From contig SKJK01000246.1 in the NCBI GenBank assembly GCA_007121995.1, positions 1-5,622 of the forward strand: a stretch of DNA of 5,622 nt, in the 5' to 3' direction. The DNA comes from Desulfobulbaceae bacterium (lineage in GTDB: Bacteria > Desulfobacterota > Desulfobulbia > Desulfobulbales > Desulfobulbaceae). Below are positions 5,538-5,622 of this stretch, piece by piece. Position 1 is the stretch's first letter. Each line of letters starts with the position of its first letter. A program made the translations under genes and the position numbers. The notes under the pieces were generated by a model. That model searched no databases. It saw only the letters and a list, made by a program, of their open reading frames with translations, and was not told where the DNA came from.

Positions 5538-5622
5538 TGAACACGCGACCGTCATTTTTGCACAGAGTGACCAGTTTCTTTCTTGAACAGAAATTGGTGG
5601 TAGTGATGGTGATCCTGTTCAT
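5537..5622 (+). CDS. cusA: CusA-like heavy-metal RND pump, N-terminus (3' truncated by window end)
   Basis: The ATG at 5537-5539 shares its A with the TGA stop of the adaptor gene (TGATGA), an arrangement typical of translational coupling. Twenty-eight complete residues are visible: a short amphipathic start, then FFLEQKLVVV and the beginning of a hydrophobic helix, which is how CusA/CzcA-type RND pumps begin (an interface helix leading into transmembrane segment 1). No good ribosome site is seen apart from a G run at 5526-5530, consistent with reinitiation after cusB. The family exports Cu(I)/Ag(I) or other metals using the proton gradient. Position after the adaptor gene is a strong argument for the call. 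Whether it is the full pump, and its metal specificity, lie outside the window. Confidence 0.82.
   Translation, partial: MNTRPSFLHRVTSFFLEQKLVVVMVILF

Overview
The window looks like a chromosomal segment of a Gram-negative bacterium with an outer membrane, most likely a deltaproteobacterium in the broad sense (Desulfuromonadales, Desulfobulbales or relatives). The basis is protein style only: the receiver domain at the left end closely resembles the C-terminal receiver domains of PAS-type hybrid kinases common in that group, and the efflux system is a CusCBA-type tripartite exporter that needs an inner and an outer membrane. No rRNA or other phylogenetic marker is present, so this placement is an inference.

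Layout, left to right. Positions 2-307 (+) are the end of a receiver (REC) domain, probably the tail of a hybrid sensor kinase. Positions 336-1079 (-) are a complete 6-phosphogluconolactonase gene (pgl) that converges on the kinase with only 28 bases between the stop codons. Positions 1080-1491 are a 412-base divergent intergenic region, AT-rich in its middle, holding a candidate promoter for each flanking gene and a three-codon mini-ORF with its own ribosome binding site. Positions 1492-2010 (+) encode a small four-helix membrane protein of the DUF4149/TMEM205-like type. Positions 2102-3529, 3582-5537 and 5537 to the window end (+) encode the three parts of a heavy-metal RND efflux system: an outer-membrane lipoprotein channel (CusC-like), a periplasmic adaptor (CusB-like) and the first 28 residues of the inner-membrane pump (CusA-like). 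The last two overlap by one base.

How they work together: the CusA-like pump would take monovalent copper or silver (possibly another soft metal) from the periplasm or inner membrane, the CusB-like adaptor would bridge the pump and the channel, and the CusC-like lipoprotein would release the metal outside. The most notable feature is the adaptor. Besides the usual adaptor body it carries an N-terminal heavy-metal-binding module (CSMHP...CPICGM), a C-terminal DUF3347 domain with CPM and TCG signatures, and three His-rich patches. There is no cusF chaperone gene between cusC and cusB, where E. coli has it, so these extra domains may do the metal-capture job inside the adaptor itself. The pgl and kinase genes have no evident functional link to the efflux genes. 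I see no CRISPR array, tRNA, rRNA, insertion sequence, transposase or phage gene, and no clear new system beyond the unusual domain make-up of the adaptor.
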